This document shows positions 1 to 28,306 of a stretch of DNA of 64,000 nucleotides, piece after piece. Below the pieces are notes generated by a model that was not told where the DNA came from, searched no databases, and saw nothing but the letters and a program-made list of their open reading frames with translations. A program made the position numbers and the translations under genes. This DNA comes from Nymphaea colorata (Eukaryota; Streptophyta; Magnoliopsida; Nymphaeales; Nymphaeaceae), in NCBI RefSeq assembly GCF_008831285.2, contig NC_045142.1, positions 7,850,713 to 7,914,712 on the forward strand, written 5' to 3'. Each line of letters begins with the position of its first letter. The first letter of the stretch is position 1.

Positions 1-72
1 TTGTTATGTTCTATTTGTGCATGGTCTATATTTGCCTGGCGGACAGTGCACACTAAATTAGGAATTTGGCAG

Positions 73-15007
<14,935 letters not shown>

Positions 15008-18000
15008 ACCAATCATGCTGTATGCAGATGGTATATCCCATTCTTCTTGTGGGTGCATAATGCCCACCTTTGCTTGAGCATGATGCTGGTATTAATGGGA
15101 AGTTGGGGAGGCATCTTTTGTAGTTTTAGGATAGGAATGCAACCCTTCTTCCGGACAGTGGGTTTCCAATTTCTCGTGAAATCTCATATAGGGGCCTTTT
15201 TTCTTCTCAATGCTTAGGTATTTCTCCAATTCTTTTCACCCATTTTTTCCCTTTTTCGTTTTCCTTTTTCTCCTTTGAGATCTGCCCCTTTTTGTGTTTT
15301 CTGGTTTTCACCTTCGGATGCTACATATGTATTTGGTGTATCTATATATAATACTGTATTACAGAGTAGTTGGCCGAGCTACTTGGCTTCCCATGTTCTG
15401 AATCGAATTCTCTCTTGGTAATTTTCTCGGACGTGAAGTCCAGTAGAAAGTAATTTATGGTGTGGTAGGAGACGTGCCGTTTTTTGTCCAAGTGAAAACT
15501 GATTGGAAGGTGCTACCGGCAGTCGACCTAAGGAGTCTGTGTAGTGTGTCCAGGGTCAAAAGGAGAAATTGACTTCTATTTTGAGTCTTACCTGGTGCCA
15601 TTATATCTATGATTTCCCTTGAAAAGTCTGCAGAAAACGGTCAACGGTCGTTGATTGAGCAGTAGAAGTTGGTTTTTTGACCTGCTGCTGCCATGGAAAA
15701 ACAAAAAACATTGTGCTTCGAGCGACTTCCTTTTTTCATATAAAGAGAAGAAAAAGGTGCCTTTAATTCCACCCGTCTGTTCAAGCTAAATCGATTGGAC
15801 AAAATGGTCCCACTTTTGACGGGGAAAAAGTGCATGAGAAATATTAGTTTCTCTCTCTCCCTCTCCTCATTATTTTATATATATACTCCAACAAATTTTT
15901 TCTACAAGTTCAAGTCATTAAGAAGTGTATATTGTATGGAGTCCCAATATATGTAATATCAGACGTTGAAATCATTGTATGTATCTACATATAAATCGTC
16001 AGCTTAAATCTACAAGTTTAAAAGAAAATCAATTAAACCTTTTGCACAAGTAAAACTTGTGAAATTTTTACTATTGATAAAAATAATTTAAAATGGTTCA
16101 TTCTTCTATTTTTGTAAAATTCAAATTCGTGCATATGGTGCTTTCTCTTCAAATAAATTGGACATTTCGTGTTTATCCAAGGAGTAGGATTTAACAGTCG
16201 TCATTAGAATGTGGCAGGTTCATATATATATATATATATATAAAATTGTGTGGCCACTCCTGAGTATTAGTGACCAACTTCAAATGAAATGGTTCACTCT
16301 TTTATTTTTGTAAAGTTCAAATTCGAGCATATGATGCTTTCTCTTCAAATAAATTGGACATTTCGTGTTCATCCAAGGAGTAGGATTTAACAGTCGTTAT
16401 TAGAATGTGGCGGGTTCATATATATATATATATGAAATTGTGTGGCCACTCCTGAGTATTAGTGACCAACTTCAAATGGCTCTCCATTATTTTGAACCAT
16501 CCGATGCCATTTAACTGGTTTTTTGGTATCTGAGATCAACAATGATTATAAAATACCAACGCATGGATCCGATTTCATGGCCCAATTTTTTTAACTTGGG
16601 AAGTCTAAATTTATTGGTTTCAAGATGTTAAAATTCAATTGGATGAATTATATGAAGATTTAGGATCGACATTTTTGAAAATTCAAGGGTCGTAGAATCT
16701 AACCCGTGCAGTCTCTCTAGGATAGCAGATTTGAATAATCCATGTTCACAGTAGACTAGAATTTTAAAATTTTGATCCAAATTCAGTAAAACCCAATTAA
16801 CGGGAGGTGGCCTTAATCCTCCCCTTCATCTGGAAAATTTTCATTTTACGAATTTGTCCCCAACTTGTGGCACTTCTGTCCCTATTTTATTGTGCATCAC
16901 AAGTTTGTCTTCATCATTTCACTTTTAGGAAAGGGTTACCATCTTTATTTTTCTCTTTAACCATGTTGGCGGTTCTCCGATGTCATATAATAGGCAATTT
17001 TTTTGTGAGTTTGCTGTTCAATAATCTTTGCGTGACTCTGGATGGAAAATGCCTATTTTATGACCTCAAAAAGCGATTCATAATCTTATCATGGATAAGA
17101 AGAGAAACCTGGCCATCAATGTGGTTAGCATTGGTATCGGTTCCATCTCATGTCTTATTTTAATTTTGGAAAACTAATTCAAAACTTTAGGTTGATTTAG
17201 AAAATAAAAATAATACTTTGTTTTCTGGGAACCTGTATCGGCCAATATGAATTGGCGAGGAGCTGATCGGCCGATATATGTGGGGTCATTTGGTAGGACG
17301 AATACTTGGAGAGTGTCCAATGAATTAGCCACAATATAAACCTGCCCTCATATTTGAGGCAGCAGATGCATTGAACGCTCCTTGAATGTCCTTGCTGCCA
17401 AACGACCCTCGCGTATCATTAATATAGGCAAACAATGTGATTCTGCCTATATTATAGGTCGTACTTGTTGAACTTTGCCTGCTTTTGCTGCCTCGATGGT
17501 TTAAAAAGTGTAGATAAAATCTCCAAAAAAATATCGTTGTATGAGTTTTATGAGACTTTTTTTGGGTGAACAAGCAATGCCTGTGCAATGGCCTGCCTGC
17601 CCCTACTTCCAAGTCCAGGGGCTGCTTCGGGCCGTAGAAGTAGAGACAATGCACAAGCAATTTGTTGCCCTGCTCAATTTCATAAGGGCCAGGGGTATAG
17701 CACTCCACTGGAATCAAACTGCCGTTGCATTGTTTCCGTGCCACCAACCCAACTAGCTATGCTCTGCCCCTTGACAACTTTCACAAGGCTTTGCCATCAA
17801 CAAATACATTGTCAAGTATGAGCCGTGACATCTCCGCTCCCCCTTTATCCTCCAAACCTGACCACAAACTTAGGACCGGCTTTTAGCCTTTTAGAGATTT
17901 ATTGAATCAGATTCAGTATAAGACCTAGTTGTTGCCTTGGTTTGGTTTCATGACATGTCAATAGCCAACACGTTTGCTAGTACAAACAATTTCCATTATA

Positions 18001-19351
18001 TATAATGGCACCAATAACCTTTTACTTTCGGTCTCCAATTCTTGTTGAGTGTTTTAGTATTACAATTCTCCCAGTCTTCCTTCCAATGTGAAGCCAATCT
18101 TGCAAATTTTCTTTCTTTTGAACTCTAAATAATTCTGAATTAACTTGCGATCGATTTTATCACCACAATCATGTCGGCTGATACGGCAATGCAGCAAGAT
18201 TATAAGGCTCGCGATATCAGCAGCCAAAATTAGTTTCTTCAATTTTGTGTGTGGTTCATTCCTAATGGCAAGGAAAGAAACAATCAGTAATTTCAAGCGA
18301 AAAAATCAACCGACAGAAATGGCTTAGAGTTCAAACTAAGAGGAGATACCTCGAAGAGGCTCAAGTTCCTTCCCCTTTCCCCTGCTCCATAAGATCTAGG
18401 GCTATTTTGGGTCCTAGATGAACTTACTCAAGAATAAAACCTGCCACTATTTGAAATATAAAAAAAATAATACTCAAAAATCGAACTGACTGAACTTTCA
18501 CCGACTCACCAGTCCAGACATAATTCTCACAATAACAGTGGTTTTTTTGCCATAAGGAATATATTATTTTTAATAGTAAACTTCTTTGTCTTTTTTTTAG
18601 CTCACCTACATGTAAAAAGTTCTTTCATCTTGCATTTGTAGACCAGGAACCAGTTGATTGCTTTTCCAGATCCGTTGAAACCAGTAGATGGCGGAAAATG
18701 GCTGGACCACTTTTTCATCCTTCTACCTTTAATCTGATGATTTTCCTATTCCGCTAGACGGCTGGTATAATTTTTATTTCTGCAAGTTTGTGTTTTAGAT
18801 CCAGCCATCTTCGATTGTGATCAATTTCATTCTCTTTTTCTTTTTTTCCCGTTTTACTTTGCCCTCCTAACCACCCAGATCCAAAGGCATGGTTAACCAT
18901 TGTTGCCAATCCCCAGAGATCGTGCACACTCGCATCTTGACTGAATGTGTGCATCTAAATAAAGCTTTCCAATTTTCTTGGTTTTAATCCGACCATTTTT
19001 CTAACTACCGCCATTTGCGAAATTTAGTGAACTTAAAAACTTTTCCTTTCAACAAAAATAAGACTCATTTTCAACGTCCAGCTAAGGACAGAAATGGAGT
19101 TTTTGACATAATATAATCACCCAAACATAAATTGCTTATTGAAAAGCTATAAATCAGTAGATGAATTTTCTACTTGTGAATTGTGATACACAAAATCAAC
19201 TAAACAGCATGTTGAAAACCAGTCAATGTTTCCAGGCCTACCATTCATGATCACCAGTACTACATTTAGATTTTATATGGACATAATAAGACATTTTTTG
19301 TCCTCTGAATGACCAGGTGCTCAAGCTTCAACAGCATGAGTAGCACAAGTT
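15008..19351. other. Convergent intergenic region DRP2-SYP61
   Basis: Starts with the DRP2 3' UTR, which is T-rich downstream of the stop to about 15400, and ends with the SYP61 3' UTR. Between them are a 196-bp tandem duplication (16091-16478), TCGGCCAATA/TCGGCCGATA words near 17235-17275, and TTTGG/CCAAA-rich sequence around 17290-17420 resembling MITE ends. Minus-strand open frames of up to 140 codons near 17325-17747 match nothing I know. No gene was called. Confidence 0.7.
16091..16478. repeat. Tandem duplication, 196-bp period, two copies
   Basis: Copy 1 starts AAATGGTTCATTC at 16091 and copy 2 starts AAATGGTTCACTC at 16287. Both continue through the same landmarks: GCTTTCTCTTCAAATAAATT, then a GGTTCATATATA microsatellite, then CACTCCTGAGTATTAGTGAC. 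The copies differ by scattered substitutions and by TA-repeat length. Confidence 0.9.
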
Positions 19352-22300
19352 CTACGTGAGGAAAACCAACACAAACAGAATAATGAAGAGGACCAATAGA
19401 AAGACAATCATCATGATCTGACCTTTTGCACCTGCTTTCTTCATGACCATGGCTACCTTCTTCTGCAAGTAGAAGCAAGATATTCAGAGAATGTGGGAGG
19501 GTTAGGGGGGAATAGAAGAGTAAAGAGCAGCAGACCTGGACAAAGTCAAGCCGGTTTGAAGTACTATCCATCTCTTGATTCAGATCCTCTAAGATTTTTT
19601 CCTGCCAATATCCACAATATATCACTTGTAGGATAACCCAGGTGCCTAGATCGCTCTACCGATCAAGCTTTAAAGGATACACATGACAAAACTTGCTTCA
19701 GGTTTTTGAAATGCCAAAGCTTCAAAGAGTAGATATGACAAAATTTGCTTGAAGTTTTTGAAATGCAAAAAAAGAAGAAGCAATCAGTTCTGAGATTGTT
19801 GAATCACGTAAAGATTATGAACACTACACAGAAACAGGAAGGTGTATTTCCCAACATGATACATCATAAAACAAGAGCACCTTACCTGTCCCAAGAGCTC
19901 CTCGTGTATGGTAAGCCCCACACCTCCAATTCTCTCTACACTTGCACTTAGCTCATCCAGCTCTTGATCTTGTTGTCTGAAGTTGTATACATTCACAGAT
20001 TGTAGACATAAATACCATAGAAGCTGAAAATGCAATTGACCGGAGGTTTCCATGCTCCAATCCTGATTTGGAGCATCAGAATCTTGACATGGACAAACTT
20101 CAATAATTTGATCAGCATGGTATAACTTTACATGCTGAGGAAAGAAAGCTTTATCCAGAGTGTAGAGGATACCACTTTGAAAATAAAAACCCAGAGAAAG
20201 AGAGAGAGAGAGAGAGATAGAAAGCAAAGTCACTATACCTGATTAGAAGCATTTGTCTATCAGTTTCCGAAGATATATAGTCATCATTAGATTCAGTGGG
20301 ATACTGATCCGATCGTCCTGCTTCAGCAGTCAATCTTGTTAATTCTCGGCGGATTCCGTTCTTGTTTGTAGAAACCGGTGCAGCATCAACAGCTTTTCTC
20401 ACAGAAGCCACCTGTCATGACACCAAAGGTATCACTTTAACATAAAGAAACCACATTTATGCTAACTCCAAGGCCACAATGATGACATGAAAAAAACTTT
20501 AGAATATCGTGTATTTCAACTTAAATTGCACCTGAGTGCGAGAAGTGGTGGTCCATCTCTTGCGCTTTCCAAGCTCAATTTCATCAATGCCAAACCGAGA
20601 TGGGTTGCTCTCTGCAACTGAAATTGCTTTCTCCAATTCATCCACCTTCCTATCAAAAAATCATCCTTTCACTACCTGGACTTGAAACAAATCACATCAT
20701 GCTAATGCATGTTCACACATTAACAGCAGGACTAGTAATCTCTGAGGGGCATGGAAACTTGGTCTAGGCCATTAGGCCCACCGACCCATACCAAGGTGAG
20801 TCTGTTTCTTCCCTGCACTGCAACTTAAGCTCAGGTGATCACGTCCAGAGTTAGTTAACTGTGTTAGTTTTAAAATGCTAAAGGCCCACAAGTTACTAAT
20901 ATCATTTGGCAGGGTTTCTCTTGGAAGTTTTTTCTAAGTGAATTTTCTACGGAAACATTGGGAAAATCTCAGAAGCTTTAAAACTTGGAAAGTATAAAGA
21001 ACCCATAGAAGGTGATGAGATAATACAAGTACTTGGTTGAAAAAATACAAAGAACCAAGGGGAGAAAATTTTTTACAACATAAAAGAAACATTAAAAAAA
21101 AAAAAAATCACATGCTTACGTTTTCTGAAAAGGAACTCTTTCAATGTCTCAAGAGAACATTGGGAACATCTAGTATCACAAGACCATCAAGTCTTCAAGA
21201 TATTGTAATATCTTGAAAACACAGGGATATCTTGACAGAAACATTCAAAATGACAATAATTTTGTCAGTAATAGTTTAACGGGAGACAAAAAATTTTTAA
21301 ACAGAAAAGCTGGATATCTTGCTCTCATTAAAGGACAGGAAACCCATACAGCCTTGCTAAAACGTTGAGCTAAATAAAATTATTCTCAAAGATGGTTAAA
21401 CCTAAGATGTGAAACATTCAATTGAAAGAACTGGTTTAATTGTTAGATGATAAAGTCAAGTTGTTGATACAACGGAACTACAGCGTTCTCATATTATATC
21501 TATCAATACATTTATGAAGCTGGTGTTCTCAAAGAGAGACATGAGAATGCATTTTGAGAAGATCCAACAGATAGCTAATGCTGCTGTATTACCTGCCACT
21601 CAATGCTTTCACATCCAGCAACCAGCTCTTTGGAAAGATGTACATATTCCCCTGTATTTGACTCAATTTGTTCCCATCTCCGAAATGTTGACAGGAGCTT
21701 ATCAATCTGACAATAAACATACATGTTGGTAAATAAATTGCAAAATTTGATCATTAAAAGGCGTTGAATAAATTTTATTGGAAGATACAACAAGTAATTG
21801 AAAATGTAGTGCAATTTCCCTAACTATAATGCTGTATTGGTTAGTCATTATCCCAACCAAACAACAGCAAAGAACCTAACCAAAGTCCTTGCACAAACAG
21901 TTGAAAATGTTGGAAAAATAGAGGAAACAGAAGATGGAAAAGAGAAGTCATGTAAATAGATTCTGGCACCTCCTGCACCTATTGTCAGCTGCACTAATAC
22001 ATTTTACTAGGACAAAATATGATTAAACTTGTATGACATTAGGGGACTGAACGTCATATTACCCAATTACAGCTATATATGATAGAAAACGAGATGCACA
22101 AAAATAAACAGAGTGACATAGTCATCATACAAAAATAAACAGAGTGACATAGTCATCATACACAAAGAACAGTATCACATTACTGATATGGAGTCATAAA
22201 AAAACATAGCCATCACAGCAGGATAAAGGAAGAGCCTTATGGAAAATTAACACATCCAGAACTACAACTGGATCTTCGTATATGTTACTTCGCTGAGTGA

Positions 22301-23990
22301 TAATGACTCTATAGGATCCAATCCACAGGAATAAAGTTAACAGGTATATGCTAACTGGAGGAAGCTGAAGCTATGAAGATTATTTGATGTGGCTAGTGCC
22401 AACAGCCAAGTGGCACCAAGAATGACCCAATTTGGCTTCCAGTGACAGAATGAAATAAGGCCAAGTCAGAAAACCAAATCATGCTGTTACAACACAGTGT
22501 GCCAGAATGAAAGCCAACCAAATGAAAGCTCTTGACATAGTCAACTCTTTCAACAAGGCAGTAGCAACTGAACAGCAGTCTTGGTCACTGGATCCACTCT
22601 GGTTTCCTCCCATTTTGAACAAGCAACTTGCTGAGACTTACAAAAGAGTAAAACGAGAGAGAAGCAAACATTTATAAATTCCATATCAACAAATTTACAA
22701 CCTTATGCTATGATCAGCAGAATCCTTATTAGTCAATACATCAAAATACACCCTCTTCCTCTTTTTTCTTTGGCACCTCCAATCACTAGTCCCTGTCACT
22801 TTCGTGTCCGTGATTCGATTCCGAACTTCTTGTCACCTAATATCCTCCCTTTATCACATTAGATGTTTGCAATCCAACTCTTTCAAGAGGTTGGACATTA
22901 TGGAGGCTAGAGGCTGAGATCACTAATAGTTTAGTTAGTTCTACCCCCGCCTGCCTGTGTGTGAAATCTCTCTCTCTCTCTCTCTCTCTCTCTACACATG
23001 GAACCAGCTTGATTATGTTGTGTGTGTCATGTTTCATCATGACTCTGCTGAAGGTGTGTTGGTGGCCCCTATGAGCTGCCTATGTTCAGGTTGCAGATCT
23101 GCAGGCCGCTTCAGCATTGTGCAGTAAACATTTTTTGAAGAAAAGGTCAGATAAGAAAATAACAAAATCTTTTTCCACCAAAACTTAGTACTTGGAAGTT
23201 CCTCTTGTTGAAAATATTATTTCAAAGAGCTCATTGCACACCTTAGTTTGTGGGTTCAAAGTAGAAACGTTCTTTCTGAAGAATCTGAAGTATGCAGTCT
23301 TGAAGGTGGACCATATCAGTGTTAAGGCAGCTCAGTACTGCCTGGACCCACACACAAGTTATTGATTTTGGTCAAATGGTCATGTATGCCATAAGGCAAT
23401 GGCATAGTGACCTTTATATTTCAAAATCATCCTACCACTGCACGCAAGGACATTTGGATGCTTTGGAGGCAGCATCAATACTGGCAATAACGATTTGGTT
23501 TGAGAAGATGAAGTGCTATCAACCTCCAACACTGATTTCCCTAGAGCTATCAGAAGCACAAGAAAGCAAACGTGAACTGCTGCATATAATACCAGCAAGC
23601 TCTCTGAGCCTCCAACAACTTATGTATGAGACTAAAACTAAAGAAAATTTCACTCATGATATCATTGAAAAAAAATGGTACATGCCTAAATCCATTGAAA
23701 ATACAGAAAAGAAGTCCTTTGAATCCCCAATTAGAGATGAAAGCAACAGAATTACATCTAAGTTTATAATGAAAGTACATATTTGAATTGTCAATATTTG
23801 TTGCAACAATTTAATTAACTGGCTCAATAGAAGTTTAAATGCAAGACAAGCAAGTAGAAGAAACTATATATACCAAGAGGATATGGAATAAATACATAAA
23901 AAGAATAAAAAGGGATCAACTAAGAAGGCTTACAGATTCTTGAATTTCTTGTTTAACAAGATAGAAGGGGTCTTGTGCAGGTGACATCAT
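19352..23990 (-). CDS. SYP61: Qc-SNARE syntaxin of plants 61
   Basis: Tail-anchored Qc-SNARE of the trans-Golgi network and early endosome, acting in exocytic and vacuolar membrane fusion. In Arabidopsis it is also known as OSM1 for its osmotic-stress role. Coding exons in transcript order: 23990-23934, 21706-21593, 20645-20532, 20411-20239, 19976-19886, 19601-19536, 19462-19352. All are GT-AG with consistent phase and give 241 residues (Arabidopsis 245). The start is MMSPAQDPFYLVKQEIQES; the second ATG (23987) matches the family start better. The N-terminal helical domain covers about 10-110. The SNARE motif runs about 142-213, with IGGVGLTIHEELLGQ and the zero-layer Gln at 183 at an exon end. 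KKAGAKGQ precedes one membrane anchor (221-240), and the protein ends T-stop. Intron 1 is 2.2 kb. Confidence 0.96.
19977..20238 (-). other. SYP61 intron with GA microsatellite
   Basis: Short intron. A GA repeat (CT on the coding strand) lies near 20193-20218, upstream of the acceptor. Confidence 0.7.
21707..23933 (-). other. Long SYP61 intron 1
   Basis: A 2.2 kb intron between the exon coding the start and the exon coding IDKLLSTFRRWEQ. It holds an exact 31-bp tandem repeat (22098-22159) and a CT microsatellite (about 22968-22993). A plus-strand open frame at 23319-23786 has no family resemblance and is not called. Confidence 0.8.
22098..22159. repeat. 31-bp perfect tandem duplication
   Basis: Two identical adjacent units beginning ACAAAAATAAACAGAGTGAC. 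The perfect identity suggests a recent slippage event inside the SYP61 intron. Confidence 0.9.
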
Positions 23991-24071
23991 TTTTTCCTTC
24001 ACATAATAGTAAACTATTTAAACTCCACAAGTGAAGGCAAGCTTTCAACTGATCAATCACAAAAATTTCAC

Positions 24072-25088
24072 CTGCAAAAGTGACAATTAACCATCAGCCA
24101 TGTTGAAAGAGTAAGAAATTGACTGAAAATTAAGGAGCAATATCGGCACATTTTGCAATACGAGGAGAAGATTACTGGTCTTCCTTTTGCGACTGTTTTA
24201 TTAAGGTTTTATGGTCCTCAATTTTTTCTTTCTCTTGAGTACTGAAAAGCGGTAGCATCTAGATGTACTTAAAAGTACCCAATAGAAAGACTAGGTTCTG
24301 CCCATTGAGTGGTACCAGCAAAAAATTATACGAGATAGTAAACAATATGCAAGCCATCCAGGTGCAGACTCAGGATATAGCAAAACCACACTGCAGGCAA
24401 CAGGCATGGAGGACATCGAACGGAACTAAAATAATTCTAAAAAATTCTAAAATGGACATAACCTATGCAACCTTTTGAAGTTCTGTTGAGTTAATTGCCA
24501 AAATTGGGCTGGTTCCCTCATTCTACTCCCCATAAATATTCAGGCCAACCCATCCTAAATATAAAGGCGATCTGCTAAACGTTAACTGAGTTCGTATCCA
24601 AGCATTACTAGAAAAAACCAAACAAGGCCGTTCAAATTGATGTCAAGTAAAAACACATGGATTCAGAAGCAACCAATTTTTTTCAGATCATTCATGAAAC
24701 ACTCGACGTTAAAACTTCTTGTCCTTCATAAGTACCTATCACTGCTACTCGATTAAATATCTCTCACGTTCTCAGGCTCATCGCATCTATCGACAGTGGA
24801 AACAGCAGATCTCAAAATTTCAGTGTCATTGCGTCAACCGCTTGGTGAGCAGCATCCAAGACACTAATCTTTTTACTACATGACCAAAAGTCTCCGGTTG
24901 GTAACTAGATATCAATCAGAAGCGGACCAATTTTACCTTGACCTGTAGCAAAGCTCAGCAACAAAAACACACACACACAGCGAGAGAGAGAGAGAGATCC
25001 GATCAAATGATTAGACCACGACGCAGGAAAATCAAGAGAGGGAAGAGAACGAGGGAAACAAGAAAAGGACGGAATGAATAGGCCAAAC
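24072..25088 (-). other. Predicted SYP61 5' UTR intron
   Basis: On the coding strand a donor CGAAGCAAG|GTTTGG lies at 25089/25088 and an acceptor TTTTGCAG|GTGAAA at 24072/24071, 82 bp upstream of the start codon. This gives a 1.0 kb leader intron. It is inferred from splice signals only. Confidence 0.55.
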
Positions 25089-25270
25089 CTTGCTTCGCCC
25101 GGCGGTGATTTGGCCGATCGGCGTCTTCCGGCCGTCGGATCTTAGCGAAACAGCCCGTACGGCGAGGACCAGAGAGAAGGGGAATGCGGACACCCCGGCT
25201 CTCTTTTACGGGAGCAACTCTCGTCGGAGAGGTTTCGGATGCGATAAGAAAGACCCAACCCGGATCCGAG

Positions 25271-25280
25271 TTATATAATC
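25271..25280 (-). promoter_or_regulatory. TATA-like box of SYP61
   Basis: On the minus strand the sequence reads GATTATATAA. It lies 180 bp upstream of the predicted leader donor, with GC-richer sequence between, as expected for a transcription start near 25240. Confidence 0.5.
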
Positions 25281-27199
25281 GTAAGTTTTATTAGAGAAAT
25301 CGATAAAATACATGTATATGCCAACGATGGTTCCAACAGAAGATCAAGTTAGAAATCAAAATAGAAAAGAGTTTATCTCATAAAATATCTTACATAATAT
25401 AGTGTGTGCATACACATTTGATCAACATTTTTTTATTTATGCGGGATAAGAAAAATGTGCTGCTGACGTAAAAATATTAGTTGCTTTTAAACACTGTTCA
25501 AGATTTCTTAAATTACAGAGGTAATATAAATTCATGATTTATTCGACTCATATATGACATATTAACATGTAACTTGACTATAACTTATTCTTTCATGTCA
25601 TTTGATAATATGTAAGTGAGTATGTTAATAAAGTTTACACGATTTAAGGTATATCTCAATATTTAGACATGATATTCAAAAATATTTTTATTCTTAAAAA
25701 TACATTTTAAATTGATTGTGCTCTAATTGTAAGATTGTATTAGAGCGATTAATAATACTCAGTATACTAATGACAGTTTCAATAAAAAAAAACAAATTAT
25801 ATATCAAAATATAATAGAATACAAATGATTTATTTATTTTTTAATTTATATGAAATAAGAAGGATTTGTAACGAATGAAAAAATACTAACTGAAACTTTA
25901 GACAATTTAATTTTGAGATTTCTTTCAATTCCAGAAACTAATATAGCTTCACTATTTATTACACACATACGTGCTGTACTGACTAGTGTCTTGAATCTAA
26001 CTTATGTTTTCATATTATGTGTTGTATATAAGGAAACATTATGTTACTGACTTAGGTGATAGAGTAAATGGCGTCACTAGTAAAATTGTTATGAATTGTT
26101 TATATAAATTACTAAACATGATTCAAATTTTTTTAGTACAATGTAGATCAATAGTAACTCCCATATGACCTATATAGATGCACCAATTTTTCTCTTTTTT
26201 GTTTAATTACTTAAAAAAAAAGTCATTTATGACATACAACACAAGTAGCAGTAAAAAACAACTCACAACATTTATGAAGGTCGCCGACATATTAATAGAA
26301 AGCATACATGGTTTGCAAGACCATTTCAAACATACTAGAGAAACTATTTCATTTATGTTCTTTCACAATATTCTAAAGTGAATCTCACAACTAAGTAATT
26401 AATATATTTGTGAAAAATCCAACTACTTGTACATAGCTACTAATTTAGAACAATATTATTAAAATAGAGTTGAATCAGCCTGAATCGGCCGATTTGAATC
26501 AAATCGGCTCTTTCCCGATTCAATGTAGGAGCTGAATGAACCAACAAAAATCGACTGATTTAATATTTTATCGTTAAATATATTATTCAAGTATTATTAG
26601 CATGTTATTATTTTGATTGTTTTGTATTATTATTAGTATTATTGTCATTATTATCATCAACATCATCCAAATTATTCATGCTTTTTGGGTACTCTCTTTA
26701 TTTTCTAATTAAGAATATGTGTTTTAATTAATCTGTGATTCACGTTGCGATTCGATGAATTACAAGCCTTCTGTTTGTTTCAAAAATTATTTCTGTTCAC
26801 AATTATTTAAAGTTTATGCGGTTTAAGGTCTATAAGCTTCCATAAGGTATATAAAATTGTGCACAGAAATGTATAATGACCAAAATACCCTGGTTAAACT
26901 AGAACAAGAAACTTGTTAAAATGGTAAAAACGAATTGTAAAAAAAAATAAAAAAGTCTACTTTTTATAAAAAAAATTCAAAAATGTCCCCACCCTTTTTT
27001 ATATATACTTATCGGCCACACAAAAGTATACAAATTAGGTGTCATTTGTTGGTATATATATAAAAAAAAAAACAATTCCATATTAAAGGAAATGGAAAAA
27101 GAATGAATCAGAGTGAACGAAGGATAAAAAAAGGCCGGTGATCCCTGGTCGTCGTTCAGGAACGAATGTTCAAAGCAATGTGTTGGATTGCGGTGTTCA
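25281..27199. other. Divergent intergenic region SYP61-RCI2
   Basis: Very AT-rich DNA between the SYP61 promoter and the first RCI2 copy. Near 26470-26530 is a patch with repeated ATCGG/CCGAT words (GAATCGGCCGATTTGAATC) of a dispersed type also hinted at near 17240 and 47075. No gene was seen. Confidence 0.65.
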
Positions 27200-27204
27200 G
27201 CTCC

Positions 27205-27210
27205 CACATG
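27205..27210 (+). promoter_or_regulatory. Degenerate G-box position in RCI2 copy 1
   Basis: CACATG lies 278 bp before the ATG. The aligned site in copy 2 is CACGTG, and the flanking words (GTTGG, TGCATGGCAG) match in both promoters. One transition has removed the ACGTG core. Confidence 0.65.
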
Positions 27211-27482
27211 TTGGGTGCACGATTGCATGGCAGTCGCTGGGAGGAAGAAGACTTCTCAAACTGAAGACTGTAAATAATGAAAGATGGGCAGAATGAATAT
27301 TGAAGATCAGCATCGCCACCAATCAGCAACAGAATTAGCAGAAGCAGCAGAAAGACGGAAGTCAGCAGGAAGAAGTGAGAAATCTGCAGGAGCTTGGCCC
27401 ATTTGATTTTTCTTGTCTGTTTAAAACGTTTGATCTTGTGAACAGTACGTATTTCGAGGATCAGAGAGTGTGAGAGGCGATC

Positions 27483-28306
27483 ATGGCGTCACCGATGTTT
27501 CTGTTGATTCTGTTGGCCATTCTTCTCCCGCCTCTGCCCGTCTTCCTTCGCTTTGGGTGTGTGGTAAGAGCAATCTTCTTTTATTTTTTTCTTCTTCTTT
27601 TCATTTTCTTGCTTTTTTAATATATTATTTTAAGAAACTTAGCAACTTAATATGTTTTCTTAAGAAAACTAGCAACCAATTAGCTCTGTAAGATTTAAAT
27701 TTTTGCCAATTTTCTGTGTGATTTTTAATTTCCCTCCACTGTTTTTTCTTAAACAATCGAGAAAAGTTAGTCATGTTTTATATTATCCGACAAACATAGG
27801 ACAGACTGATTATTTATCCAATAATTGTACGTTTTATTTTTTTCAATTAGTCGTTTTTTTCTTATGAAAATGAGTGCCGACATATTTTCATAAAGAGATC
27901 TGAACTCTGAAATTAATCTACCGCCTCAATTGAAGATCTTCGTGCTTTTTCTTTATTCATGGTGTTTATGATAGCTTCAAGATCTAAGTGGAAAGAAGTA
28001 TACCCGTCAGCTAAAGTGTCACATGTTCACCATTTACAGTTCAGAAAAATAACACCCAAAAAAATAAAACTAATGACCGGTGGTCTATCAATTAATGGAC
28101 GGGCATTAAGAAAAGAAATCGAGCTTATGTAAACATGGTAGTATAAACATTCATAATGAAGATTAATGGGGTTGTGTTTGATTTTATAGATGAAGTTCTG
28201 GATCGATCTACTGCTCACGTTGTTGGGGGTACATTCCGGGCATAATATATGCTATCTACCTCATTGTTGGATAATTAATTCACCAGTTTTTCTCTCATAT
28301 GCATGA
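27483..28306 (+). pseudogene. RCI2/LTI6-type membrane peptide gene, frameshifted copy 1
   Basis: RCI2/LTI6 (yeast PMP3 family) proteins are about 54-residue plasma-membrane peptides with two helices, induced by cold, salt or ABA. Exon 1 (27483-27563) encodes MASPMFLLILLAILLPPLPV, then FLRFGCV. Exon 2 (28190-28306) begins MKFWIDLLLTLLG in the normal frame. A run of five G at 28225-28229 is one G longer than the family reading allows. The expected YIPGIIYAIY segment is therefore replaced by GVHSGHNICYLPHCWI, and the frame runs 11 codons past the ancestral stop at 28272-28274, giving 65 residues. The normal Val-Glu before FW is also Met-Lys. The intact neighbour at 31294-32163 shows what was lost. 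Probably a decaying duplicate; a sequencing error in the G-run or a modified live gene are alternatives. Confidence 0.85.

Noticed and set aside
17325..17747. 140-codon minus-strand frame
   Set aside because: It spans repeat-like DNA with TTTGG/CCAAA words, has no family resemblance, and overlapping frames are open on the other strand.
23319..23786. 155-codon plus-strand frame
   Set aside because: It lies entirely inside SYP61 intron 1, antisense to that gene, with no recognisable domain.
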